Source: Sclerodactyla briareus
Taxonomy: Eukaryota > Echinodermata > Holothuroidea > Dendrochirotida > Sclerodactylidae
Assembly: GCA_026419785.1 (NCBI GenBank)
Contig: JAODTK010003488.1
Span: 1-64,000 of the forward strand
Reading direction: 5' to 3'
Length of the DNA stretch: 64,000 nt
Part shown: one piece after another, positions 36,762 through 49,389 of the stretch
How the letters are laid out: every line of letters starts with the position of its first letter
Position numbering within the stretch: the first letter of the stretch is position 1
The notes under the pieces: generated by a model
Databases searched by the model: none
Seen by the model: the letters and a program-made list of their open reading frames with translations, nothing else
Told to the model about the DNA's origin: nothing
Position numbers and translations under genes: made by a program

Positions 36762-37497
36762 ATTGTCCCTGGATATTATGGTTTTTGGGGGTGTAGCGCC
36801 GCCTGCCGCGCCGTCGGAAACTCCTAGTCGTTAACGTCAATAACTCTTTAATGCTTTATTTCCGATTTTCTGAAACTTGGTACACATTTCGCTCTTGTAA
36901 TCTCGGATGAGTTAGTAAATGGGCATCACTGCATGTCTGCTGCCCTCTATTTTTGGAGGTTTTCACACGAAAATACTGATTGATGATTTTCACGAAACTT
37001 GGTGGTGGACAAAGTTGGGTCCGAGAGGCATGACGAACGATTTCAGTTACCACCGAGGTTCCATTTATTCTGCGAAAATACAGAGTTACTCCTGATTCCA
37101 CCGAACTTCGTGGGGTGGGGAAAAGTTTGTCCGAATAATATGACGTGATCTCAGGTTAGCCATGGGTCAATTGGTGTTTTTCGTCATTTTTATAACTTCC
37201 CGGTTTGAACAGACTCGGTGATGTGAACTGTTGTTAGTCTACCAACATGGAGGTCTTCTCAAGGTCAACGGGTCAAATAAATTTGCATAACTCATGCGAT
37301 TTTTCAATCTTCGCGTATTTAATTGATTTTTTTTACAACAAACTTGGCGAATGTGGACCGTGGACCTGACACAGGTAGGGCATCTCAAGTCACTGGAAGG
37401 TCAAATGGACACAATGTGCTTCTTCAATACGCGAGGTCCACAAAGGCTGTTTCTTGCTGAGATATTACACGTCGCAGTTTAACGCCTGCACATGTCT
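36762..37497 (+). repeat. repeat A, copy 2 of 3
   Basis: It starts with GGATATTATGG, has a GCCGCCTGCCGCGCCG patch, then TCAATAACTCTTTAATGC, GAAACTTGGTACACATTTCG, TCTCGGATGAGTTAG, CACGAAACTTGGTGG, several GGTCA words (37,262, 37,274, 37,397) and the end word CGCAGTTTAACGCCTGCACA. This matches the order of landmarks in copies 1 and 3. GAAACTTGGTG-like words recur about every 100 bp, so the repeat has an internal tandem structure. Confidence 0.65.
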
Positions 37498-37688
37498 AGC
37501 TTGATTTTGTTTTCCTCCTATCCTACCGGTTGGCATATGTGCCAACATTATGCAGATTAGATTGTAAACTTAATTTCCTTCCTCACTTAGTGTCTCGCAG
37601 GTCCTTGGTGTGCTCTGGTGTTCAGGGAGCTCTCAAATCTCCGGTCCAATACTATGAAACTATTAAATGAATTGGCTATAGTAATTAC

Positions 37689-38669
37689 CAGGGGCGTCGG
37701 ACTCGTTTTGAAAAGTGTGGGGGGGACACAATCGAATGCAAATTCCTCTCTAAGCGGAGCGCCACATAGGTTGGCGCGAAGCGTATTAGGAAAATTCCAG
37801 ATTTTCTACCCTCCAGATCGACAGAAACTGCACTTGCCAGGCTCATAGCACCCATCTCATGTGTGATTTGAGTAAAAAGACAGACAAAAGTTGTCATTTG
37901 TGCTTACTAATATGATTTAACCGATACACACATGGTGTTTTTTTTATTACTTTCTACTCAAGCTTTGTTTGCGTGGAACCAGGGTCTACGAACGGTCCTC
38001 TGTGGGATCGAAGGGGAAAGCCATAGGTGTACGGGACCTCTCTAATTTGGGAGCAGAAAAGTTTTACCCGGATTTTACAAGTAAGTCCATTGGAACTACC
38101 GAAATATGCATTTTTTCCGGGCATTTTATCGAAAAGTTCTGCAAAAAATTAGGCATTTTCATTTTGCCTTGTTCCTTCCCAAAGTTCCACGAATTTTTCG
38201 CCCGAATTTTCTCAGAAAATTGTGGGGGGGGGAGCCCCCAGCTTCTGAAATTAATCGAGTGAACAAAAAATGCTTGAGGCATTACAAAACTCGCATATTT
38301 AGCCTACAACGCCGGGAGAAAAACGCCATTTGCGCGCAAAAAACTTGATAAATTAGGCACGTTTGGCTATCGATATAGATTTAGAGACTCGGTATGAAAC
38401 AGGCTATCGTTCGACTTCGGCCCGAGTCGGGTTCAGATCTTCCCTGGGGTCCGCACCTGGAATTATGGACTTAAGACAATTTCCAACGCGATTTTGTTTA
38501 GTTCAGACCAAAAAATTGAATCGTTTTAGAGTGATACAACTCGGGCTGTGCCTATTATTTTTTAATTACGGTCGGAAAGTGGGGGGGTGGGACAACGATA
38601 TGATATCCCCCTCACTATTGAAAGTGGGGGGAGACATTTCCCCCCCGTCCCCCACCTTTTGACGCCCAT
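37689..38669 (+). mobile_element. family F element, 981 bp, both ends present
   Basis: The left end reads CAGGGGCGTCGGACTCG then a G-run and ACAC. The right end in reverse reads ATGGGCGTCAAAAGGTGGGG. They share a GGGCGTC core and a nearby G-run. The flanks carry an 8-bp direct repeat with one mismatch (GTAATTAC at 37,681-37,688, GTACTTAC at 38,670-38,677), which fits a hAT-type target duplication. Subterminal words TAAGCGGAGCGCC and GGTTGGCGCG are shared with the copies at 33,283 and 44,540. No transposase frame is visible (the longest is 99 codons), so it is non-autonomous. Confidence 0.7.
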
Positions 38670-38679
38670 GTACTTACAA

Positions 38680-39700
38680 CAAAAATAATATATTTTCTAC
38701 ATCTGGGTCGATGACATTTCCCCACATGATATTGGGTTGTGTGGTACTGAGTAAGTTATCATTCTTGCTACTTTTGCCTCTCGAATGAATATTCAGATTT
38801 AGGTGATCTTGAAGTCTTCCCTTTGTTATATAAGTTTGGATGTTACGCATAGAATGGCATGATCACTACGCATACTTGGTGGTTGTTTATGTCTTCGCCA
38901 TCACCAAACATCAACTGATCGGAGCTGTCAGGGAACCAGAATCCTCCAACTCCTAGCCCTACCCTTCCCACCAAAACTGATGTGTTGTTACCAACATGCA
39001 GGACGGCCTCTCTCTACCATGTAGAGGAACATGTTGTCTTCATTAGTGGTCACCATCCTCTCAAGGAGGGGGGGGGGAGGCAGGGGGGACGCGGCGGGGG
39101 GGTATTCTATGACCACATTTTAAAAGAGAAATACTGTGTGGAAATGTGTTGAAGTCAACAGAGAATTGTGACAAGAGTGGCGAGAAATATTACCGCCTCC
39201 CACATGTTAAGCCCATGTTCATTGTGGGCAATAACATTTTCAAAGATCACTGGTTTCTAGGGCAAGCAAGTTCCGGAGGTGTACGCCTATCTTGGTTGCA
39301 CTAGCTAGTAGGTGCGTAGAAGAAATAACGAGGCGATAAGATCATATAACAACGTATTAGCCTATGTAGTCTCTTCCATGTTCCTGGACGCGTTTCGTTT
39401 TTGGTGTCCTTAGCTCCAGTCGCTCACCCTACGATGTGGGAGGGGGAAAGAGGGGTTGGCGTCGGGACTACAGTGGGTACCAAGAGATTGTTAGGGGAAT
39501 GTGGTTAGGGTAGTGACCAAAGGAAGTGCGCCTTCATTCATAGCATTCCCGCCACGTTGATGCATTATATCGGCCCGGGCTTTTCTTTTTCAATATTTGA
39601 TGAATATAAACAGCTCGAAAACGTCGGATGAACGTAAGAAAGTGTTTTTCAGTTTTAAACTTCATTGGTCACATGGAGAAGGGTTCTGACTACTCCCCCC
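38680..39700. other. anonymous sequence, no gene seen
   Basis: No supportable gene. A G-rich patch lies at 39,068-39,101. Confidence 0.35.
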
Positions 39701-40080
<380 letters not shown>

Positions 40081-40089
40081 TCCCCTCGC

Positions 40090-43000
40090 CGACTTCTGTA
40101 TGTCACAGAGTGACTATCCATAATTCCAACTGTACAATCAAAACCGACAGGCGGCGGCAGGCACCGCGCGCAGGAAGAATAGAAATGCGATGTATCAAAC
40201 TGTTTTTTTTGAAGCGCGACTTCCAGAAATGGGGGGCTATTCCCTTGACTTGCCATATGTATTTGTAAGAATACCCACTTTATTTGGCAGTTTCGACAAA
40301 TGGCAACCCCAAAGTCAAATTGAAAAATACACGTAACCAGTGAAGAATGTTCAGGACTGGCGTTACTGTTTTTGAGGAGCGGGGAGAACAGTTACCCCCC
40401 GGCTTGACCTGCTGTAAGTTGCGCCTCGTGTTTTCTACAGCAATGACTCTATTCTAATCATTTTCAGGGATCAATGGAGGGTGTCGTTATAACTGCGGCT
40501 TGAATATAATTTTTGTAAGTAAAACTGAGTCACTCGTAATCGTACTCACAGGCGCTCGAAACGTTTTGGCTAGGCTACCACTTATCATATACACAAGGCG
40601 GGATACAAATCCTAACGATCGTTCGAACCCGGCGGCATTCAAATGCCATTTGAATCATTTTGTACAGCCTCAGGGACCGACTTAGCCTAAACGGAAAGTT
40701 GACCATCGAGACAACCTTGGGAATAACATGCTGTAATCTTAAACTGTGAAATGTGTTTATATCACAATCTACATGCTGTTTTCATGCAGTTTGAACATTT
40801 TTTACAGTGAATTTGGTCCCTTTGAAATGGTTATCAATCATGGAATTTGTCCATGCATCAGTTCTGAAATCATGTCAATCAACATTTTATCGATGTCCCG
40901 GTCTCGTAGTGAACATTAAAAATAGTGTTTTTTCTCCTCCATTGGTTCAATTGTCTGACACACGCAGTAATATAGCCTAAGTATGCATACATCATGCGAC
41001 GTACCTAGATCGTACTGGTTACAACATTGCAAAATGTGTTATTCCTATTGTGGAAACCAGTTCGCGAAGTTCCCGCTTCAAAAACCTAAATTTATTTTTG
41101 TGCGAGATTTTGATCTTGTGTGGCGCAGATCGGCAATTCCCTCAACCTTAGTTAGCGTAAACACTGGAGTTAGCACTGCACCAACACAACGGTATACATT
41201 ATGCAATCATCCGAAGACTCAATAATACTCCCTTTGTTGGCCCTACTGAGCTGCATGTGAGTTCACTTGAAACTAAGTGTAGTCAACTGGCCTGGGTCGG
41301 GCCCCAAAGTCACGTTCACCACTTCTGGCATTCCAAGCGTTTCCTGGATGACAAAAATTGCTGGAAAAGGCGTTTCCAGTGGTGTGGTCAATTTTCTCGG
41401 AAGCTCCGTTGCCAGCCGGTGGTTGCTCCGCCAAGATAGTCACATCAAAACTATCCTTTTCAAGCAAAATATTGCCTCTGAAGAACCCTGCCTGCTTTTT
41501 GTGCCACATTATTGGCTGAATCATTCCCTTTAATAACTACAGTCAGTCAGAATTTTTCCATCCATTTGGAAATTTGAATGTTCCCACCCTCATCTTTTTG
41601 ACCCTGGCTATGTCCCTGCCCTAGCAGGAGGGCACAGGTTGGCTTCGTCCAGGGCTACACCCCTTTCATCGTCAGTAGTGTGCTTCTCGATTGTGTTAGG
41701 TTGAGAAGTTTTAGCGGTAGTTGGACTTTTTTACGATTGCTGGTGGCCTTCTGAGGTCACCTACCAGTTACCCCCAGATGCAGCTGCTCCCTCTGAGCTT
41801 CTTCCACAATTTGACTGCCTCTGCTACAGTAATCCCGCGTCCCCCTGGCATCCGTCCTGTGCAATAGCAATCATAACATAGTGTTTGAGCACTCTCCACT
41901 GACCTCTTCAGTACCATGTTGATACTTCGGTTTTTTTACTGTCTGCATCATGTTTCCAAACGCTCATCGCAAATGTGGAGTTGTGACCATTTCTTGATGG
42001 GTATCCCTCAGTCTACCATGGAAAATCCAATCGAACGCTGGTGCAGGCTCAGTCCGTACTGTCGGTACTTGCGTGCTGCATGTGGTGGTTTCTTAAGTAG
42101 GCTAGGCTACTTCAGCCCATACTTCACTTTTGGTACGTCTACCTTGTGAGCAAGTAGGTACACGACAGGTATAAACCAGGTTGAATTCTTCATCCACCTC
42201 CATTTGGCCTCCTCATTGCTTCTACATTCAGTGTTGCCCTTTACAATGCTCCTGAACCTACATTGAAACTCACCCTGGCCTCTCTATCACACAGCTTTGC
42301 AGGTGTCCGCGAGGTGGTCGCAGCATCTCGAGTATCTCTTTGCAAACTCGGGATGGTCCACTAGGCGGAATGCAGAGTTGGTAGTATAGATTGCTGGGAC
42401 TTGATCGTTCACTGGAAGGGCCAGGCGGGGGGCAGTGCTTGCATCTGCATTCTGCAGCAGTGCTGCAGGTACGATGGGCCTGAATATTTGGAAGCAAAAA
42501 AGCTGGATATTAAATGCGCATAAAACTATATGAGATCGTTCATGGGCTCAGTTGCCACCAGATAACCTAGTCTGTCCAGAACATTCTGAAAAATAACCAG
42601 CTGGTTACTTGCTCCAAGTCCTCACTGAACTAAGAAACTGGCATAGAAACACTTGAAACAAAAACTACAGCAAATATCATCTGGATTCGGTTTGAGCATG
42701 AAATTCCAATATTTGCATTTTACATAGAAGAAGGGTAATTAGCCGATTTGATGTGATTTCATTGTTCAAGCTTGGTAGCAAGATTACGGAACCCTGGGGG
42801 CTGAAACATTCTAGGTGATGAAATTCAAAGCCCTGCGATCCACGTTGGTGCCCGTCAAAAAAAGATAGGGATTTGTGTGATGACACATGAAGTCAAAACA
42901 GAAGTGTTCAATTTATGCCGCTTCCTCCTAAATCTCAGAAGGTCTCCCACTATCTCTTGGTTGGGGAGATCCCGTTGGTGGGGAGACTCCTGTTATTGAT

Positions 43001-43140
43001 TGGACATCCCAATCTACGAATTGCTAGTTGAATGAATTCAATTAATAGAGGGAGAGAGGACTCCTGATGTGGTTGAATACTGTAGATCGCATCACGGACT
43101 AGGAATGCCAATCCAAGAATTTGTGATTATTCTAACACGG
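40090..43140. other. anonymous sequence, no confident gene
   Basis: Three kilobases without a recognisable gene. Overlapping frames at 41,253-41,533 (plus, up to 88 codons) and 41,916-42,149 (plus, 77 codons) have mixed composition but no domain I know. A region of higher GC spans about 41,600-42,480. Confidence 0.35.
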
Positions 43141-43144
43141 CGTA

Positions 43145-43200
43145 AATCGTGGGGGGATGCGGGGGATTATCCCCCCACTTTGAGGTAGGGGGGGGGCCTG
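43145..43200. repeat. G-run/C-run module
   Basis: GGGGGGATGCGGGGGATTAT, then CCCCCCAC, then a GAGGTAGGGGGGGG block. Its start, CGTAAATCGTGGGG, resembles the family F end layout (GGGCGT...G-run). Confidence 0.45.
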
Positions 43201-43204
43201 GTAC

Positions 43205-44340
43205 CATTCCCCAAGTTTTGTCAGTCCCAATAATTACTTTTGACAAGTATTCAGTCATAATGAGACCATTCTCCACTTTTATTACAACGGAATTTGTGAG
43301 TTGTTGAGAAAATAAGTTGAGGAGACCAAACTGAAGAGGCTGAGTCGAAACTCAGTTACCAACAGCCAATAAACTGTCATTTACCTGACAGTCCTAACTA
43401 CCCTATCTGATTTGATTTTCACTGGAGCGCGAGCCGGCTGACCTGGTTGCCATGGTCCGCTGCACTAGACTGTTCAAGATAAGGCGGAAAGAGTTGAGAT
43501 AGAGCACTTCGCCGTCCGCGTAGGGGACAAAGTCCCCATCGCATAGGTGGATCGAGCCCGAGCGAGTACAACGCAGAGACCAAGAGACACATTATCGACG
43601 CCAGTTCTTCAGTTCCTGGATGAAAATATGAATTGTGTCGCAGTTGGAGGATATAAACATTTCTACAGCCGAATTCTGGATTGCTGAGTATGCCAAGCTG
43701 GAGGATCGTCTTGTGGGTACATCGAAGGATAAGGGTAGACCAGGAAAGTACCCAGGAACTGAACCTACCGTATTGGGAATGCAGCGGGCAAATGTTACAG
43801 AATTCCAACGGGGCTGAATCACTCCACGCAGCCAAAGAAGCCTACTGTGGAATGCCAGCAGAGAGTGTGCGGGGTCTGTTTCGCAGTAAGGTAAAGGCTC
43901 TATCCAGCTTTGATTGTGTGCCCGGTGTCGTCCAATGAGTGAGCGCAAGTTTTTCACGATGAGAAGGCTGAAGACATGGTTGAGAGTACCATGTCACAGA
44001 GGCGATTAAACGCAGTGCAGTGTGTAACGATGCACAAAAACTAATAGACGGTACGATGTGCAGAGAAACTGGCATTGAAAATTTATATCAGGCTCGGGAC
44101 AGCAGAAATGGTGTTTGGAACGATTTTTAAAACTGGAGCTCCATCACATGCCCCATGCGCATGAACTTGATCGTACTATCACTTAAGTTAGATGTATGCC
44201 TGTGAAGACTGTGGGTGAGGTCTGCCCTCATTACATAACAGGTTATGTGTCCTTACATATTTAGTTCTTGCGTTCTTCCTTTGAACTGATCAAAGTGTAT
44301 ATAGACTTTCAAAGATGCAACATTCTCTTTAACATCACAA
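43205..44340. other. anonymous sequence, no confident gene
   Basis: Overlapping frames lie at 43,419-43,957 (minus, 138 and 121 codons) and 43,635-43,938 (plus). None shows a domain I recognise. The GC content is somewhat raised, so a dead coding region of unknown type is possible. Confidence 0.3.
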
Positions 44341-44349
44341 GATCGTGAG

Positions 44350-44540
44350 ATAATATCCTCTTGAAAGCTGAGGAAAAACAGCTGAAAAAAACCCAAGTGC
44401 GTTCCGGGCGGCTTTCTGGGAGGTTGTGAAAAGTAAACAATTTGATTGTCCGCTCGCGCCAACCTATGGTGGCGCTCCGCTTAGAGATTAGTCTCTAGCG
44501 AATCATCCCCCCCACTTCAGAACAAAAATCTACGCCCTTG
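44350..44540 (-). mobile_element. family F element, end only
   Basis: On the minus strand this starts CAAGGGCGTAGATTTTTG, then a G-run (seven G), CTCTAAGCGGAGCGCC and GGTTGGCGCG, and continues with ACCTCCCAGAAAGC and a GCACTTGG word. The same order occurs in the 981-bp copy starting at 37,689. The far end is not identified. Confidence 0.6.
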
Positions 44541-44637
44541 TGATCTAATAATCATGTTGGAGGACCGATGTCGGCCCTGATCTCGACCAGGTTCAAGAAA
44601 CCAGTCTGAAAAAATCCTGGTTAAAACCCTGAAAATC

Positions 44638-45141
44638 ATGAGAAGGAATAATCTAAATTCAAAAAATGAAAACATGAGCTACTGTTTTTTTTGTCAATGT
44701 CCGAATTCGCTCATGCCAAATTTGAAAGTAAGCTCTAGCTACAGGTGCTTGTTGAAACTGCTGTCTGCAAAGGTGTCACATGCACTGATGCACAGCACAG
44801 AGAACATGCCTCATGGTTTGCAGAGTGGTGGAATTTGGATGTTCTTGGAAGGCAAAGGAAAATACTTTCAATATGCCTATGCTGTCTGTAAATTTATTAT
44901 GGTCTCCAAGTGGTGTGCAGTGGTTGACTTGGGGAGTCTTCTAGGGTTTATGATGGTTCAGGTCATTTGTTTTGTTAGTTTTGGCATTGATAAATTGCAG
45001 TTTATGGCCATTACTTTCTTGATGAGCGTCCAGCTCTTGAATAGGACTGTGTGGAAACTTTATTCTAATTTTGCATTGGCCAATTGTGCAATATTTAATC
45101 AATGTTATACCAACCTAACTGCACATAACTTGCTAGTCTGA
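44638..45141 (+). other. unrecognised 167-codon open frame
   Basis: The longest low-complexity-free frame in the window. It starts MRRNNLNSKNENMSYCFFCQ and has hydrophobic stretches near residues 95-130. I recognise no domain. A good acceptor-like CTCTAGCTACAG ends at 44,744, and from there a second frame also stays open for about 48 codons (VLVETAVCKGVTCTD, then REHASWFAEWWNLDVL), which reads more like protein than the long frame does. The section 44,745-44,890 could therefore be part of a host exon; it could equally be chance. Confidence 0.2.
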
Positions 45142-45265
45142 ATTCAACACTAGGCCTATTCCTTCCTGCTAAATGCCAAGCTTGCGAGGTGCAACATCTA
45201 CGCAAAACTTGCTAGTCTGAATCGGCACTATGCCAATTTCATTTCTGCTAGATGCCAAGTTTCAA
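45127..45265. repeat. 79-bp tandem duplication
   Basis: AACTTGCTAGTCTGAA starts at 45,127 and again at 45,206. Both copies continue to TGCTARATGCCAAG. Two copies only. Confidence 0.7.
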
Positions 45266-45267
45266 TA

Positions 45268-45368
45268 GGGACTCGGACTCAGACTCAGGTGTTGAGGACT
45301 CGGACTCGAATGCTATGGACTCAGTCTTGGACTCGGACTCGAATTGGCTGGACTTGACTACAACACTG
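45268..45368 (-). mobile_element. hAT-like MITE end, GACTCG hexamer type
   Basis: On the minus strand it starts CAGTGTTGTAGTCAAGTCC and is followed by GAGTCC/GAGTCCGAGTCC hexamers down to 45,268. The terminal word closely matches CAGGGATGTAGTCGAGAC (29,783) and CAGTGTCTTAGTCGAGCC (34,374). The opposite end is missing, so this is a truncated copy. Confidence 0.6.
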
Positions 45369-45369
45369 C

Positions 45370-46300
45370 TATTCATGCATTTGGTCTTGTTCCTCTCAAA
45401 GACTGAAGGGAAATATAATGGCCTATAGTTCTCAACAGTCTCTGATCAGAGTGATCATGTCATGGAAGTTGCTCAGTGTAATATTGGGGACAAATGCACC
45501 TACAGGTGAAGATTGAGGTCGGAGGTGATCCAGGGATTATTTGGTCAAAATGTTAATTCTGTAGGGTTATATGACAAATTCCACAGTCATGGAAAACCTG
45601 AAGTTGTTGAATTTCAAACCCACACAAATCTAAATCCAGCTGGATAACGTTTTGAGATTCAGTGAAAAATTGTTGAGTCATGGAAAAGTCAAGGAAATTT
45701 TCATGCAGTGATGTTGTTACTTTCTTAGGGTTAGGGTCAAAGGTCATTAAAGGGGCATTATAGGCCAAAATTTCAAAATGTATCTCATTAGATTTCTTGA
45801 AACTGTGTCATAATGTTCCTTTGGAGGTGCTCTTTTCAGCTTGTTCAGATTTTGGATGCAACATCATATATATAGTGTCATTAAAATTAAAACTGTAACA
45901 TCTGATGGAACGAAAACGAACACATGCTCTGGTGATTTTGACAATGTCATCGGACCCTTGGGACATCTTTTCACCAGTGTAAATGTCATTGTACACTGTG
46001 TGGAACTTGCCTTTTTCATTGTCTTCTTCGATGGATGTTGAGTGTTGACCAAACTTAAGTCACAAGTTTATAACTGCTAAGTCATGTTTGGCATTTTATA
46101 CCCATTTTGAAAAAAGTACTGATGCTCAAAAAAAAAAAAGTTTGTTACAGGGCACAATAGGCGCCATTGTCGGTATGCCTACTGGCCTCATGATTCTTGT
46201 GAAACCCTTAAGACAGAATTGTCTGAGTACATTTGTGCAGTTTTAAGCTATAGCACATTGGTGCTCTTGTTATCATATAATATCAAATAATGAATCTTTC
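45370..46300. other. anonymous sequence, no gene seen
   Basis: AT-rich. One A-run of about 12 at 46,129-46,140. GGTCAAAGGTCATTAAAGG at 45,736-45,754 resembles the GGTCA words in repeat A. Confidence 0.35.
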
Positions 46301-46305
46301 AACAG

Positions 46306-46639
46306 GCAGTATATATACTGTTTGGGTGTCCCTTCCTTCGATGATGTCAGTCTGGGTGGCCTTATGAACAGTGTCCATCGAATAGCAACAAGTTCAGGTG
46401 GCAGTGTGCAGTCTCTCATTGTTTTCCTCATCCTTCATTTAAATTCAGTCATGAAAACATTCCCTGACTTTTCCTGCATCCCAGAAAGGTTGGATCACAT
46501 CCTGGGAGAACTCGCCTATGTAGTGTATCAGAGTGATGAAAGGCTTCCCAGAGACTTTGTCAAGTCTCTCTTCTCTCCTATTCCCAGAGTGATTATGGCC
46601 TCAATCTCATCTCGTTTGCCTCGTACTAACCACATCTGA
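46306..46639 (+). CDS. possible terminal exon of an unknown host gene
   Basis: An acceptor-like TCTTTCAACAG ends at 46,305 and the frame is then open to a TGA at 46,637-46,639 (about 110 residues). It reads YIYCLGVPSFDDVSLGGLMN early on, then SVMKTFPDFSCIPERLD and YVVYQSDERLPRDFVKS, and ends near SSRLPRTNHI. The composition is protein-like: mixed charge, amphipathic helices, few rare residues, and higher GC than the flanks. I recognise no family. No matching upstream exon could be fixed, because the candidate at 44,745-44,890 does not join in phase. A start at the internal GTG or ATG would be arbitrary, so none is proposed. It may instead be chance or a dead transposon gene. Confidence 0.3.
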
Positions 46640-46644
46640 ATTTT

Positions 46645-47390
46645 ATGACATCACTCATTGCTATGGCAACTAAGTGATTGATACGAAGATCCGGCGACGA
46701 AGTGGATTCCTCCCTTCCGTATAATTGAAGTGCTTAAATCCATAGTATTGAACTTGAATTACAGCAATTTCCCAATCCCACCGTCTCCCCGTCAGTCTAT
46801 TGGGTATGCATATACATTTATGCAATGTTGACAGCCTTTGGCGTGACTTATTCTGTCAATCGTGCTCAGAATGTGAGATTCTTTCTGAGACGGTATCATA
46901 GCTTAGCATCACTAGACAAGGGAGTACAAGTACAAATTAGTGACAATGCAAAGCTATTGCAAATTATACCCGTGTCTGTTTCTCTCTGAGAATCTTTAGC
47001 AAGTAGCATGCAACTGGAGATATCATTACCCATCTATATCCTTCACAAATATCTTTGGTTCCAAGATGGTAGAATCATCCATAATCTCGCCAAAATGCAC
47101 TTAAACAGAGATCATAATCTTGGGTGATTGCAAGACAGCAAGGATCGATCCGTGTCTTGTACAAAGGGCGGGCAAGCACCCATTCAGTAGTGGTTTGATA
47201 CAATTTTTTAATGCCCCCCAACAAGTTGGCATGGGCGACGCCTCGGCTGCCTCGATTAATGGATCTTCTGAGTCGTGGAATTGTATACCCGCCGACATAG
47301 GTTAGGCGAGACAAACATATGATCCAGAACCTGCATTTTGCTGCACAAACACCATAGATCCCTGCAATGAGGTCTAATGGTGAGAAGTGG
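46645..47390. other. anonymous sequence, no gene seen
   Basis: Nothing recognisable. If the exon call upstream is right, part of this would be 3' untranslated sequence; the first AATAAA seen is far downstream at about 47,994. Confidence 0.3.
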
Positions 47391-47394
47391 TCTG

Positions 47395-47780
47395 CAGATC
47401 ATTCCGTCAATTCCGTCTTGAGGAATTGCATAATCAGACCTTGAATGACCTCTGGTGACCTCAAAATGGCTTCCACCTTCGTCAGGAATAATTTTTGTCT
47501 CGCCTGAATGAAATTCAGAAAGACTTCGTGGCCACTTTGGCGTGTGTGTTGTGTATGTGGTGTTGGTGTATATGTCACACTTCCTTGTTACAGGATTTCT
47601 CACAAAACGTGAGGCCGATTATGACGAAATTTGTGTAGCACCGGGGGTGAGTGTACACGATCTGATTAGATTTTTATCAACCAGTTGATGAGTGTTGATT
47701 GAAATTCATTCCTCTGTCCTACCGGGTACGAGTGCCCAACACCCCTCCCGATATGTGCCTGGGATTGCACCATTTTCACT
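47395..47780. repeat. degenerate repeat related to the 7.5-8 kb array
   Basis: TTGAATGACCTCTGGTGACC (about 47,441) is close to TTGAATGACCTCCATTGACC (about 7,925), and the section continues with AATTTTTGTCTCGCCTGAAT-like and ACGAAATTTGTGTAGCACC words. It is probably a worn member of the same broad class of repeats. Confidence 0.3.
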
Positions 47781-48145
47781 TACTGGTCTGGCCGTGTCGC
47801 TATAAACATGTCAGTTATATGTCAAAATAGGCAATTTATTAGATAGACAAATGTGGAGGTTTCCTAAAGATATATTTTGGGACATCTTGACTGCTGCATG
47901 GGGGATAGGTTGTTGGTGTGTGGTGGAGGGAGGGGGAGGGTGTTTGCTGCCTGGCAGGGGGGGGGGGCTAGATGGCATGTCCTGGTGCTTGGAAAATAAA
48001 AGTCAATGAATAATGAAGGAAATTTTGATTTGAAAGGCAAAGAAGCCCAGGCTGCTAAGGGGATTTAGTACATTTCAAGTTGGATTTTGGGTCAAAGAAG
48101 TGAGTTCACTGAGCGATAAAATTTTATCCAAATTGGGTATTTATG

Positions 48146-48244
48146 GAGAGAGAGTGGGGGGGGGGGGGAGAGATGAGTGGGGAGAGATGAGTGGGGAGAG
48201 ATGAGTGGGGAGAGATGAGTGGGGGGGAGAGAAGAGTGGGGGGG
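48146..48244. repeat. 14-bp minisatellite, about 5 units
   Basis: AGAGATGAGTGGGG is repeated four times, with a variant last unit AGAGAAGAGTGGGGGGG and a leading G-run. Confidence 0.9.
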
Positions 48245-48249
48245 CATGA

Positions 48250-49385
48250 AGAAGCAAAAAACAATTAAGGGACCTTGTGAGAGTCAAACTTATTGGTCAG
48301 TTATTTTAGGAATTTCAGGAGTTTTTGGTTAGATGTGAAAATATGTGATTTTGTTTGGCATGACAGTGGTCTGCATGAACTAGTAGGTTGTTTGTGTAGT
48401 GAATAATACAAACCATGGATCGCACAACCAGGCGAGACACTTTTTTTTAGCGATCGCCTTGTGATATTCATCCAGCAAGTGAACCTCCACTTTTGTGGGA
48501 CCAGATATAGTCTACACCCACGGTCTACCAATTTTTGCTGGGATTAGTGCAAGGTAGCCGACTCCAGTCATGTGGTGCCCACTTTCGAGCCCATCCAAGA
48601 TTCTTCTAGGGCAGAAGTTGTTCCAAGTTTTGGGTCATGGGACAATGGTTTGAAGAGTTCATGCGCTAACTCCCTGTATGGCTACACACCCAAACCATAA
48701 CCTCTCAGAAATTATTGTGTCACAGGGATATAATCAGTTACATACATTACATATAGCCAGTTCAACTTACAGTCTCGATACAGTACCCATTCGTGTGGAG
48801 AAGAATTCGTAAGATCAACAATTTGCACACAGCTTTTCTTTGTATTATATTTTTACTGAATGCTAAAAATAAATATAGCTGATTTTCAAAATTAACAGGA
48901 AAAGAAGATGCCAATGGACAATAGAAAGTGTGATTTGCAGTCGAAAATTGTATCACATTTTGTCTTTTTAGACATGCCTTTTATACCTGTCGTCATCAGG
49001 ATGGGGCAAAGTGGGGGGGCTCGTATCCAAACTAGGCCACCAGTGAGGTAGGAACCACCCAATGCGTATTTCTCACTTTTGCGTAATGAGTGGGTGTCTT
49101 ATTTGAGATGTCAAATGCAATAAAATCAGTTATGAGCCAAAATCAAATTTGGGCAGCCGGATGCGGTCCCATGGGGCAGAACGAAATGTTGGCTCCGGAA
49201 CGATTTCATGTTTCAAATGTGACAACTTGCGGAAAACTTCCGCTTGAAGAAAATCCAAGACGGCCCTCCGTCACAGCAGTTGGCAACCCATTATGTACGC
49301 AATCCGAAATTGTACTAAGGCGAATTGTGTGCAAGGATTGGCCAATAGAACCAATGTGTTGGAAAGTTATTGTGCTCACACGAAC
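48250..49385. other. anonymous sequence, no gene seen
   Basis: A 116-codon plus frame (49,090-49,440) starts MGVLFEMSNAIKSVM and is unrecognised. Nothing else can be supported. Confidence 0.3.
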
Positions 49386-49389
49386 ATCT

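Noticed and set aside
41916-42149. Transposase or integrase fragment (a NPIERWCR-like word)
   Set aside because: A single short word without the surrounding catalytic pattern.
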